Assembly: GCF_014873705.1 (NCBI RefSeq)
Contig: NZ_JADBDS010000005.1
Coordinates: 496,001-560,000, forward strand
Source: Mycobacterium sp. OAS707
Lineage (GTDB): Bacteria; Actinomycetota; Actinomycetes; Mycobacteriales; Mycobacteriaceae
DNA length: 64,000 nt
Direction of reading: 5' to 3'
The position numbers and the translations under genes were made by a program. Of this stretch, positions 42,114 through 50,143 are shown piece by piece; position 1 is the stretch's first letter; each line of letters opens with the position of its first letter. The notes below the pieces were generated by a model. That model searched no databases. It was given only the letters and a program-made list of their open reading frames with translations, and was not told the DNA's origin.

Positions 42114-42347
42114 GGCCTCTCCAGATCAGAACCGCTTTTTAGTTCGACTCGGCCTATCTGGACATCCTGGTCGTAGTAGTCGCCATGGCACACGCCTCGG
42201 TGTTGTATTCCGTTCCGGTCGCGATTCCCGTTATGTCGAAACTTGTTCAGCCGTAGGGCGCGACGGTGGTGTTACGAAGCTATCGGAAGCTCCGCACCCC
42301 CACTACGCTCGTAAGCGAGAGAATGAGGCTACTTAAAAGGGGGCCAT

Positions 42348-42746
42348 ATGATGAAGCGTGCATTCTCGGCGGCTCTGTTCGGCCTTTCAATAGCGGCGCT
42401 TATAGCAGCGGCCCCAGCAAACGCTACATACGAAGACGACCTTTATTTCGGATTTCTTCAACGTCAGATCGGCTTCGACCGGGCCCAGTACTCAGATGCT
42501 CAGCTCGCAAAGCTCATTCAGTCAGGCCACCAGATTTGCGACGACCTCAGATCAGGTGTTCGGATCTACGACGAACCAGATTTATTGATGCAACGGCAAG
42601 CGGCGACACCTTCCCCTGCGGCGCGCCAAGCTGCGATTACGGCGATTTCGGCTGCTCAGTATGGCTACTGCCGCGATACCACCATCGGAAGCGGGGGTCT
42701 TGATCCGTTCCCGTGCGCGAGCACTGACGAAGGCTGTCGGCCCTAG
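42348..42746 (+). CDS. Secreted DUF732-like protein (132 aa)
   Basis: A signal peptide (AALFGLSIAALIAAAPANA) is cleaved after ANA. The mature chain has the DUF732 pattern: FGFLQRQIGFDRAQYSDAQL, then a Cys in GHQICDDLRSG and a second Cys before the end, plus a short Cys-containing tail (FPCASTDEGC). These small proteins are exported to the mycobacterial envelope; their role is not known. A GGGGG-type ribosome site precedes the ATG. Confidence 0.75.
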   Translation: MMKRAFSAALFGLSIAALIAAAPANATYEDDLYFGFLQRQIGFDRAQYSDAQLAKLIQSGHQICDDLRSGVRIYDEPDLLMQRQAATPSPAARQAAITAISAAQYGYCRDTTIGSGGLDPFPCASTDEGCRP

Positions 42747-42908
42747 TTGTGGCAATGGCGTGCGCATGAGCACCCATATAGCGAGTCGCGCGCCGTGGGT
42801 GGCAAGTCTGTACCAGCTGCCAGTCGGTCTATTCCGCTATGTGATCAACGAAGTCGGAAGATCCGGGATTGGCCGAGGCGCCCGCAATACCACTAGGGAG
42901 GGACGATC

Positions 42909-43214
42909 ATGAAGACGTGCTTGATCGCTACGCTGGCCGGTGTTGGTGTTGCATTGTGCGTGGCTCCGAGTGCACAGGCGGAGTGTTGCGAGGGCGGGTT
43001 CGATTGGGGGCAGCCATACGTCGATGCGCTGAGGAACCACGATCTGGGCTACCTCGTCGATAGTCGCGGCATCCCGGTAACTCTGGCAGCAGAAGCGGTG
43101 TGCAAGGGCCCGTCGGCGTATGGCATCGCCGATGATTACCAGATTGGCCTCGCGACCGCCGAGCAGGTCGCTCGTGCTGTCTACATGGACGTCTGCCTGG
43201 AGATGGCTCCGTAG
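42909..43214 (+). CDS. Secreted DUF732-like protein (101 aa)
   Basis: The start has an AGGGAGG ribosome site. The precursor has a signal peptide (ATLAGVGVALCVAPSAQA) and a short mature domain: FDWGQPYVDALRNHDLGYLV, EAVCKGPSAYGIADDYQIGL and a C-terminal Cys (DVCLEM). It resembles DUF732 proteins in size and Cys spacing but is diverged. It is exported. It lies 162 bases after another member on the same strand. Confidence 0.68.
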   Translation: MKTCLIATLAGVGVALCVAPSAQAECCEGGFDWGQPYVDALRNHDLGYLVDSRGIPVTLAAEAVCKGPSAYGIADDYQIGLATAEQVARAVYMDVCLEMAP

Positions 43215-43251
43215 TCCGCTTCAGGTCCGCCGCCGAGGCGGTAAGCGGCGG

Positions 43252-43740
43252 TTAACCAGCTCCCATCTTGTTCAGTTCTGCAGCCGTCATTGAGCCCAGC
43301 GACTTTCCTGCGGCATCGACCACATCAACTCGCTGAACAGTCTGGCGGAGCCACACACCTTCGTCGTCGTTGAAAGCCACCGGAGTCCCGAACATCTTGG
43401 CCAGGTTGTCGAACGGGCTCAGTTCTAGGACGACTGGCTTCGCGTCGACGGTGACAGTCACTATGCCGCCACTCACCGCCACCGAGGTGACCGACTGAGC
43501 CAACATGACACCACTAGTTGCTCGTTCGTTGATGTATGACTCGAACGCCTCCTTGACCTGTGCATCGCTCGGTGCGGGCCGAATCTCAGCGGTGGTCTCC
43601 ATCGTCCTCGTCGGCGAGACGATTTGAACTGTCGTGGTCGCGGCGGTGCTGTTCGTCGCCTTGGATGACTCGCCACCGCCACAGGCCGCAAAGAGACCGA
43701 CCATCGCAATCAGAGCCGCGACCGCCATACGGTTTCGCAT
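43252..43740 (-). CDS. Lipoprotein (162 aa)
   Basis: The ATG follows TAGGAGGGGAA. The precursor has a lipoprotein signal with lipobox LFAAC, then a Thr/Ser linker and a domain of about 110 residues (AQVKEAFESYINERATSGVM, GIVTVTVDAKPVVLELSPFD, MTAAELNKMG). It is anchored outside the cell membrane. The family is not recognised. It is divergent from the gene at 43794, sharing a 53-base promoter gap. Confidence 0.75.
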   Translation of the reverse strand: MRNRMAVAALIAMVGLFAACGGGESSKATNSTAATTTVQIVSPTRTMETTAEIRPAPSDAQVKEAFESYINERATSGVMLAQSVTSVAVSGGIVTVTVDAKPVVLELSPFDNLAKMFGTPVAFNDDEGVWLRQTVQRVDVVDAAGKSLGSMTAAELNKMGAG

Positions 43741-43793
43741 TTCCCCTCCTAGTGGCACGTCGCGTGCTGACGGGTTAGCTACCATCCCCGAGC

Positions 43794-44249
43794 ATGGGGG
43801 TGGTGAAGAAAGGTATCGGTTGCGGCGTCGTATTGGTGGGCGGTTTCTTCCTGGTCGGAGGCTGCGTTGCTGTGATGGTGGCGGTGTCTAGCCAGGATGA
43901 CTCCTCCAGCGGCGCGACGACAGGAGGACAAGCCGCGCCAGCTGCGCCTCCGGCGGACGATCACGCGACGATTCCCGGCAATGGCACCCACGAGATGGGC
44001 GGGATGGATGGGAAGGACTGGGGTGTCTACGAGGCGACTGCGACCGGCAACTGTCAGTGGTCGATTCGGTCCGTCGCTCGTTACCGACCGGGGCTGATCC
44101 TCGACGACGGCACAGCCGCCCCCGGTGAGACGGTTCGGGTGAATATCCAGCCCGACGGTGACGTCAGCTCGTGGGACGGGATGATTAATGGCGACCACCG
44201 CTTGGTGTTCATGACCAACGGCTGCGGGAAATGGCGGTTCGTCAATTAG
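43794..44249 (+). CDS. Membrane-anchored or lipoprotein-like secreted protein (151 aa)
   Basis: The hydrophobic N-terminus (GCGVVLVGGFFLVGGCVAVM) ends with a possible lipobox cysteine (LVGGC), then an Ala/Pro linker and an outside domain with YEATATGNCQWSIRSVARYR, RVNIQPDGDVSSWDGMINGD and a terminal Cys (NGCGKWRFVN). The two outer cysteines probably form a disulfide. It resembles small actinobacterial extracellular beta-proteins. The function is unknown. Confidence 0.65.
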   Translation: MGVVKKGIGCGVVLVGGFFLVGGCVAVMVAVSSQDDSSSGATTGGQAAPAAPPADDHATIPGNGTHEMGGMDGKDWGVYEATATGNCQWSIRSVARYRPGLILDDGTAAPGETVRVNIQPDGDVSSWDGMINGDHRLVFMTNGCGKWRFVN

Positions 44250-44281
44250 ACGAAATACGGTCCGCCGGGTAGCCACAATTC

Positions 44282-44650
44282 TCAAGGGTTGGGCATGATG
44301 CCGACAGCAGCGAAGTTGCAGAGGTGGTTCTCTGCTGCTGCAACGATTGCCCGCGCCTGGTCGATGCTCATCGGTGTGCCGCCGTAGACGCGTTGGATGA
44401 CAACACTGCGCGACGTGCCGCTGGCGAGCTGACCACAAAGGGTCTGGCCCCGGTTGACCATGACTCTCGGGGAATCCGTCGGCGTGATGCCCACCGCTGC
44501 GAGGTCGTTAACGAACGCCTGCTCGTTTACGCAGAGGGTGTTGACGTCGTCGCTGTCGGTGCAGGCGTGCGCGAGCGGAGCGGCGATCAGTGCACCGACC
44601 GGCATTGTCACTAAAGGCGTCAAGAGTGCAGTCACGAGCGCTCGGCGCAT
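44282..44650 (-). CDS. Secreted DUF732-like protein (122 aa)
   Basis: From the ATG overlapping the upstream stop, the product has a signal peptide (LLTPLVTMPVGALIAAPLAHA) and a DUF732-type core: NEQAFVNDLAAVGITPTDSP, GQTLCGQLASGTSRSVVIQR, then AAENHLCNFAAVGI with the second Cys. It is coupled to the paralogous gene before it. Confidence 0.8.
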   Translation of the reverse strand: MRRALVTALLTPLVTMPVGALIAAPLAHACTDSDDVNTLCVNEQAFVNDLAAVGITPTDSPRVMVNRGQTLCGQLASGTSRSVVIQRVYGGTPMSIDQARAIVAAAENHLCNFAAVGIMPNP

Positions 44651-45003
44651 CAGGGATATCCCACTTCTGGGCACAGATCGTCGACAGCCACGTGAACAAG
44701 AGAGCCAACTTCGGCACCTACCGCAGGCCGCATACCCGAGGCGTCCCAGGTTTTCCAAATGGCTGCTTTTGCATCGTCGGACGAGCCGCCGCTCCGCCGC
44801 ACCTGGCACGCCTGGTGTCCGAGTTCAAGGATGAAGACGTCGGTGGGTCGAGGCAACAATAGGTACTGACCGGCATCAGCCAGATATTGCCGTTCGGCTG
44901 GGGTGTTGCCATACGGATCCGCGGAGGCGGCTGGAAGGGCACCCGCTGCGAAGCCGACCGAAATGATCAGCGGGCTAATACAAGCTCGGAGTGCAGTCGA
45001 CAT
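44650..45003 (-). CDS. Secreted DUF732-like protein (117 aa)
   Basis: It has a signal peptide (ISPLIISVGFAAGALPAASA) and a core ERQYLADAGQYLLLPRPTDV, GHQACQVRRSGGSSDDAKAA with a Cys, and VAVDDLCPEVG with the second Cys. It is the first gene of a two-gene operon of related secreted proteins; its stop overlaps the next start by one base. With the pair on the plus strand, four such proteins lie within 3 kb. Confidence 0.75.
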   Translation of the reverse strand: MSTALRACISPLIISVGFAAGALPAASADPYGNTPAERQYLADAGQYLLLPRPTDVFILELGHQACQVRRSGGSSDDAKAAIWKTWDASGMRPAVGAEVGSLVHVAVDDLCPEVGYP

Positions 45004-45012
45004 CCATTCCCT

Positions 45013-45790
45013 CTACTTGCAAGTCCCTGTGCTCGGGTGGCCCGAGCGCAACTCTTGTGTAAACGCCACCATAATCATCGTCTTCGAGCCATGGCAGCAA
45101 ACGACCAATAACGCGAGGTGGTTCCTGGATGCGCCTGCGGCCACCGGACGGTTCAGCTCCCTGGAGCGAGGCGAGCGAAGCATCACCTGCAGACCGTGGA
45201 GAAGATCGCCGATCCCGCCGGCGCCGCCGGCACCCCCATAGCGAAGAGCAGGCCGCCGCTTCCCCATCACCACCGTTGCCGTCGGACTGGCCCGCGACCG
45301 TGGCGGCGGCACCTTTGCCGCCAGCCGCGCCCACACCGAAATACCCCACATTGCCGCCGCTACCACCCGCGCCATTGTTGACTGGGCGATGCCCGCCCCG
45401 CCGTTACCGAGCACGCCCCTACCGCCGGCCGGACCCGGTGCGCCCTGAAAGCCGTTGCCGATTAACAACCCTGCATTCGGATGCCCGTCGGCGCCGCAGC
45501 CGGCCCCAGCAGCGTGGCCGCCAGCTTGGGCGACGTCGGGCGACGTCGGCCTCGACTTCAGAGGCCCCCGACAGGTAGCAGAACGGACCCACCCACGAGT
45601 CGTTCGGCGGCGACAAGGGTGCCGGCAATGCCGATTTCACCGCAGTCAACCGCACCGCTGAGGCGTTCGGTGGCGTCGCGGGGCCGTGCATTGGGGCTAG
45701 CCATAAACCCGCCCCGGCGACGGCCAAACCTGCAGTGACAGACGAACGAAAAGGCACAGCCATCACGGCGTCTCCCGATCGGAGTCTCAT
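45013..45790 (-). pseudogene. Frameshifted PGRS-type secreted protein gene
   Basis: The start encodes a signal-like segment (AVPFRSSVTAGLAVAGAGLW) and NDSWVGPFCYLSGASEVEAD, as in a group of mycobacterial secreted proteins with a Gly-rich body. Coding then moves between frames: LLIGNGFQGAPGPAGGRGVL in one, AGGSGGNVGYFGVGAAGGKG in another and YGGAGGAGGIGDLL in a third. At least three indels are needed to join them. The gene is therefore inactive. Confidence 0.7.
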
Positions 45791-45805
45791 CGCGCAGGAC
45801 AGCAT

Positions 45806-46149
45806 CCATTGTCTGCCGGACGGCTGGCGGGATTCTCAACGAAGTGCGACCAGTGCGGCTGTCGTTTGGTGGAGTCGGTTCCGGAACCTCGGGTCGTTCA
45901 CATCAATTCCCGCCAATGGCTGAGTGGTGCGGCTTCCTGGTAGTGCATGGTGGATTTGCGATGATTTCGGCGAACAGCGACGACCGATTGCTCTCTCGGC
46001 ATTCGGGCGCATATCGGATGCTCGACGGATCGAAGCTTCAGGTTGCTTGAGTCATCCCTTGGACCATGCCGACCAGACTCGCCCAGCGATCAGCCAATAC
46101 GTACTCCGGCGCCTCCCACCGGCGATGAGTAGGCGGCGCGGAACGGAGT
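45806..46149. other. Gap, no gene seen
   Basis: About 340 bases between the PGRS pseudogene and the next minus-strand frame. Several short open frames occur but none has a ribosome site or protein-like composition. It should contain the former promoter of the pseudogene. Confidence 0.4.
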
Positions 46150-46665
46150 TCAACCAGTTGCTTCGTGCTCCCGGTGAAAAGCGTCGTAGGCCGCCGTGAT
46201 GCAGTCCGCGTCGGCGTCTGGGTGGTCGTATGCGACGGCGTCGACGGCGGCGACGGTGCCCGGACCTAGACCGCAGCGGGTCGGCGCACCGCGTCCGCGG
46301 GCGAGCGCGAGATTCAGCAACCCCTGAAAAGTGGTGCGTAGCCCGTCACGCGACGGCGGATCGGCTGACAACAACAATCGACTATCATTATAGGCACCGA
46401 TCGAGCCCGAGAACCCTGCGCGGCAACCTAATTGCACATCGTTTACACGATCGATCACCCCGAGCACAGCAGTGACCGCGTCGGCGGTTTGGCGCCGGTG
46501 TTGTCCGTGACGACATGCCGTTCGGTGACCGCCGGTTGGGTGGGCGGCGACGATCGACTGCACACCGGGGCGGCGTCGATCATACCTAGCTCCCGCGGCT
46601 CGCGAATCGTTGTCGGACAGCGACGTTCGGGCGCAAAAACATCCATCGATCAAGCAAGTCAGCAC
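46150..46665 (-). CDS. Doubtful hypothetical protein
   Basis: The C-terminal 100 residues of this frame look like protein (RVNDVQLGCRAGFSGSIGAY, DGLRTTFQGLLNLALARGRG, CITAAYDAFHREHEATG), while the N-terminal 60 do not. The real start is probably a GTG or other codon near 46490, or the gene is 5'-truncated. No family is recognised and there is no clear ribosome site. Confidence 0.35.
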   Translation of the reverse strand: MLTCLIDGCFCARTSLSDNDSRAAGARYDRRRPGVQSIVAAHPTGGHRTACRHGQHRRQTADAVTAVLGVIDRVNDVQLGCRAGFSGSIGAYNDSRLLLSADPPSRDGLRTTFQGLLNLALARGRGAPTRCGLGPGTVAAVDAVAYDHPDADADCITAAYDAFHREHEATG

Positions 46666-46719
46666 GGTCGCGGGCGTATACGGCGGGCCAGGCCGCAGCG
46701 GCGCAGCCTGCCGGACAGA

Positions 46720-47370
46720 TCAGTGAGTGCCCAATCCTGCGATCAAGTTGATCGTGGTCGCCAGGACCACGGCGCCGAGCACGTAGGACAGCAACGCCTG
46801 GCGCAGCGCTGTCGCGCGCATGCCAGGGGTTTGCAGATCGGTGTCAGAGACTTGATAAGTCATGCCGATGGTGAAGGCGAGGTAGGCGAAATCCACATAT
46901 GCAGGCGGATCGTCCTGGTTGAAATCGACTCCGCCGGTGGGCATTAAGTAGTAGAGCCGCGCATAGCGCAACGCGAACACCGTGTGCACGATCAGCCACG
47001 CCGCGATGACGCTGGCGATCCCGACCGCCGCCGCTGCCTCGGCTTCGCCGCCGTGAGCGGACCCAGCCAGCAACACGTAGCCGACGCCGGCCAAGCTCGC
47101 GATGCTCGCCACGACCATGATCGTGCCCGTGGCGGCTCGAGTGGGGTCTTCGCCCGTCGCATGCGACGCGGTTTGCTCCGGTGTCATGCGCCCGACGGCA
47201 GTCCAGGTCCAAACCAGATAGACCGCCGAAGCCGTGATCCAGCCTGCTACTGGTGCGTACCTCACCTCGACGACAAAAGCGACTAGTAGTGCAACCGCCA
47301 CCCCGGCTGCCGCAGCCACCGCCAACCGAGTGGCGGCAAGTGCGTCGGCCCCGAGCAACCGTGATGACAT
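46720..47370 (-). CDS. DUF1345 integral membrane protein
   Basis: This 216-residue protein has about five membrane helices (AAAGVAVALLVAFVVEVRYA, GTIMVVASIASLAGVGYVLL, VIAAWLIVHTVFALRYARLY, ALLSYVLGAVVLATTINLIA). The DUF1345 signature is the loop HTVFALRYARLYY followed by DFAYLAFTIGMTYQVSDTDL. The function is not known; the family is widespread in bacteria. It is a single gene, with no obvious link to its neighbours. Confidence 0.85.
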   Translation of the reverse strand: MSSRLLGADALAATRLAVAAAAGVAVALLVAFVVEVRYAPVAGWITASAVYLVWTWTAVGRMTPEQTASHATGEDPTRAATGTIMVVASIASLAGVGYVLLAGSAHGGEAEAAAAVGIASVIAAWLIVHTVFALRYARLYYLMPTGGVDFNQDDPPAYVDFAYLAFTIGMTYQVSDTDLQTPGMRATALRQALLSYVLGAVVLATTINLIAGLGTH

Positions 47371-47557
47371 CAGGCGGGCTCAGCGATGAAACCGACTGGA
47401 CCGGCTCTCACCGGACTAGTCCTTGTACCAACATCAGTGCATCTCCTGCGCCCGGTGATTCCTGTCAGGGCCGAATACCCGAACGCGGGTAGCCACAATC
47501 GACAGGTTCCTCACAGCCGACATCGAGCCGAGGAGAGGTCTGAGGTCGGCGGGCACA

Positions 47558-48340
47558 ATGGCTAGCGTGGAACGACCCGCAGTGCCGGACCAGGTTGTTC
47601 AGGACCTATGCGTGAGAACACCGGCGAACCACCGGCCGGTCACCTTCATTCATCCGGACGATCTAACGGACCGGGAGCATGCGGCGGTGCCGCAGCTGTG
47701 GCTGGATGCCGTCGCCGTCGGCGGCCGCGACGGTGTGGGTCTCATGATCGACGAGTGGGAGCGAGTCTTGCCCGGGCGCCTTCCCAAAGTCACTACGCGG
47801 TTCCGCGCTGCCAGCACCGATCTGTTCCTTGGTCGACAACTGGGCGTCCCGGTGTTGATCTACTTGCTCGCAGGGCATTTCGGTGACCGCGCATATTGCC
47901 CGTGGTTAGGTACGCCGCCGGTACCGATCGGTGATGTGCCGCAGCATCTTCGACTGCTGCCGAAAGACGTCCTTGCGTTCCACACCAGGCTGCACGACGA
48001 GCTGGACTCACCGCTCATGGGTGGCATGCTGCCGATTGCCTTCATGGATCTGGTGAGCACCTACCACGACCCGAGTTGGCCGTTCGAGATGTTCAACAGC
48101 GCCTGGAGCAGTCCGCCGATCGCGGCGCCCGCCGAACAACCCGACTGGAGCCAAGTGGTCCTGATACACAACAACGGCGGCTCGGGCCGCGTTTGCGCAG
48201 TGCTCGGCGAAGACCCGGACAACACCGAGGGCTGGTACTGGTTCGAAGGGTCCATGTCACGCGAACGTGACATCTGGACGATCATGGACGCCTTCCTCGA
48301 GCATGGCGCAACGGACTGGTACGACGACAAAGACGATTAA
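47558..48340 (+). CDS. Hypothetical cytoplasmic protein (260 aa), possibly SUKH/SMI1-like
   Basis: The soluble 260-residue protein ends in an acidic segment (SRERDIWTIMDAFLEHGATD, then DDKDD). The middle reads PWLGTPPVPIGDVPQHLRLL and FHTRLHDELDSPLMGGMLP, and near the end SQVVLIHNNGGSGRVCAVLG and EGWYWFEG. The last part recalls SUKH/SMI1-like immunity proteins, but the match is weak. It is convergent with eccA, with a 15-base gap. Confidence 0.55.
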   Translation: MASVERPAVPDQVVQDLCVRTPANHRPVTFIHPDDLTDREHAAVPQLWLDAVAVGGRDGVGLMIDEWERVLPGRLPKVTTRFRAASTDLFLGRQLGVPVLIYLLAGHFGDRAYCPWLGTPPVPIGDVPQHLRLLPKDVLAFHTRLHDELDSPLMGGMLPIAFMDLVSTYHDPSWPFEMFNSAWSSPPIAAPAEQPDWSQVVLIHNNGGSGRVCAVLGEDPDNTEGWYWFEGSMSRERDIWTIMDAFLEHGATDWYDDKDD

Positions 48341-48355
48341 GCGGCCCGCCCGCCC

Positions 48356-50125
48356 TCAGTCCATCGCCGGACCGGACTCGGCCAACGCCCGCGCCATGTC
48401 CTCAACATGTACGTGCAAAACAGTCGGATCGGTGCGCACCAATTCCTCGAGCTGCTGGGGTGCCGGGGCCAGCTTGTGCAGGCGCCGGGCGCGTTCGCGC
48501 TTGCAGGCGGCCACGACCTTGCGGGCGTAACGCCCGTTGCCGGCCACGTCGAGCAATGTGCCGCTGCCAGAACGCATTGCGCGCAGCCGCGCGGCCTCGT
48601 CACGCAACAATGACCACGCCTGCGGACTGACCACCAACCGTTCCCTGGCCGCCATCTGCTGCCCGATCGCCACGATCTCCTCGGGCGCATAACTGGTGAA
48701 CGTCAAGGTGAAATGAAACCGTGACGCCAGACCGACATTGGCCTTCAGGAACGCCTTCATCTCCTCGGGATAGCCGGCCACGATCACCACGAGTTCGTCG
48801 CGGAAGTCCTCCATGTATTTCAGCAGGGTGTTGATCGCATCCAGCCCGAAGGAGTGGCCCTCGGTCTTGGGCACCAGCCGGTAGGCCTCGTCGATGAAAA
48901 GCACGCCGCCGCGGGCCTCTTCGCACACCTCCTTCATCCGGGTGGCGGTCTGCGACACGTATCCGACGACGATGTCCTCTTCTGTGACCTCTTTGACGTC
49001 GGGGCGCGCGATCTTGCCCAGCCCGAAGAGCACCTCGCCGACCACCCGCGCGAAGGTCGTTTTGGCGGTGCCCGGCGGGCCGAGGAACACCATGTGGTTC
49101 TCGTTGGCCGACTCGACGGGCTGACCCTGGGCGGCCATCAGCTGCTCGATCTGAATCTCGGTGCGCCACACCGCGATCTGCTCCTTGGCGGCCTCGAGCC
49201 CGACGAGCTCCTCGATGCGGCCCTGCGCCAACGTCAAGACTTCCTGGCGGTGGGAGGCGAGTTCGGCTTCGGCGCGCTGGTCGGGATTGACCTGCGTGGC
49301 AGGATCCCATTTGTCGGTGCGGCTGGCGATCGACTCCGGATCGGTCACCACGATGCGGTAGTGCGGATTGTCCAGCGCGTCGCGGGCCTGCTTGATGAGT
49401 TGGCCGTCGACGACGGCGGTGCGAAATGCGGCCTGCGCATCGTCCTCTCGGCCCAGCTCACGCAGACACCAGCCTTTCGTCAGCGCGGTGTCGGCGGTGA
49501 TCAACTGGTTGGGTGTGTCGATCGTCTCGGCAAGCTCCAACGCAGGCGCCAGCGCACCGAGGCTGGCCAGTGCGGCCGCGCGCAAAGCGGTAGTCGCCGC
49601 GGCGATCTCGCGGTTGGTATAGGTGGCGGTCCGCGGCGGAGCGACCTCGGTGACGGCGCGCACATCGGTCCAGCGCGCGGTGAGGTGATACAGCGCGGCG
49701 AGCACGAACTGGCGCAACTGCGCGGCCTGGGTGTCTTCCACCAGCGCCGCGTCGCTCAGCACCGCCTCGGCCTCGGCGTAGCGGTCCGCGGTGATCAACG
49801 CGCTGGCATACGCCAGCGCGATCGTCCCGCGTGACCACGCAACCAACGGAACGTAGAGCGGGGCGGCCACGGTCGCCTGCAGGGCGCCGTCCTCCAGACC
49901 GATACGGCGGCTCTCGCGGTACAGGGCGCGAGAGTTCTCATGGGCGCCGGCCAGCGCGGGCAGGCTGTGGTCCCCGCACGCGAGCCGACCCATCCAGGCG
50001 TCCGACATCGCCGGATTCTCGGCGGTGATCCGGGCGAACGTGGCCAGCGCCCCTTCGCGGTCGCCGCCCTGGAAGCGGGTGATGGCCGCGTCGAACGCTC
50101 GGCGGTGTTCGGTCGGCGAGTTCAC
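48356..50125 (-). CDS. eccA: EccA-type AAA+ ATPase of a type VII system
   Basis: This 589-residue protein is the size of mycobacterial EccA. The N-terminal half (1-290) is a TPR-like helical array. The AAA+ half has GPPGTAKTTFARVVGEVLFG (Walker A), GVLFIDEAYRLVP (Walker B), the sensor region MEDFRDELVVIVAGYPEEM and the C-terminal DVAGNGRYARKVVAACKRER typical of EccA. EccA is a cytosolic ATPase thought to release or unfold ESX substrates with EspG. Here it is the last gene of a conjugation operon, 18 bases after a VirB6/TrbL-like gene, which ties a type VII component to a type IV-like machine. Confidence 0.88.
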   Translation of the reverse strand: MNSPTEHRRAFDAAITRFQGGDREGALATFARITAENPAMSDAWMGRLACGDHSLPALAGAHENSRALYRESRRIGLEDGALQATVAAPLYVPLVAWSRGTIALAYASALITADRYAEAEAVLSDAALVEDTQAAQLRQFVLAALYHLTARWTDVRAVTEVAPPRTATYTNREIAAATTALRAAALASLGALAPALELAETIDTPNQLITADTALTKGWCLRELGREDDAQAAFRTAVVDGQLIKQARDALDNPHYRIVVTDPESIASRTDKWDPATQVNPDQRAEAELASHRQEVLTLAQGRIEELVGLEAAKEQIAVWRTEIQIEQLMAAQGQPVESANENHMVFLGPPGTAKTTFARVVGEVLFGLGKIARPDVKEVTEEDIVVGYVSQTATRMKEVCEEARGGVLFIDEAYRLVPKTEGHSFGLDAINTLLKYMEDFRDELVVIVAGYPEEMKAFLKANVGLASRFHFTLTFTSYAPEEIVAIGQQMAARERLVVSPQAWSLLRDEAARLRAMRSGSGTLLDVAGNGRYARKVVAACKRERARRLHKLAPAPQQLEELVRTDPTVLHVHVEDMARALAESGPAMD

Positions 50126-50143
50126 GTCTGCGCGGCCCTTTCG

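Noticed and set aside
48854..49834. Plus-strand frame of 326 codons
   Set aside because: Antisense shadow of eccA.
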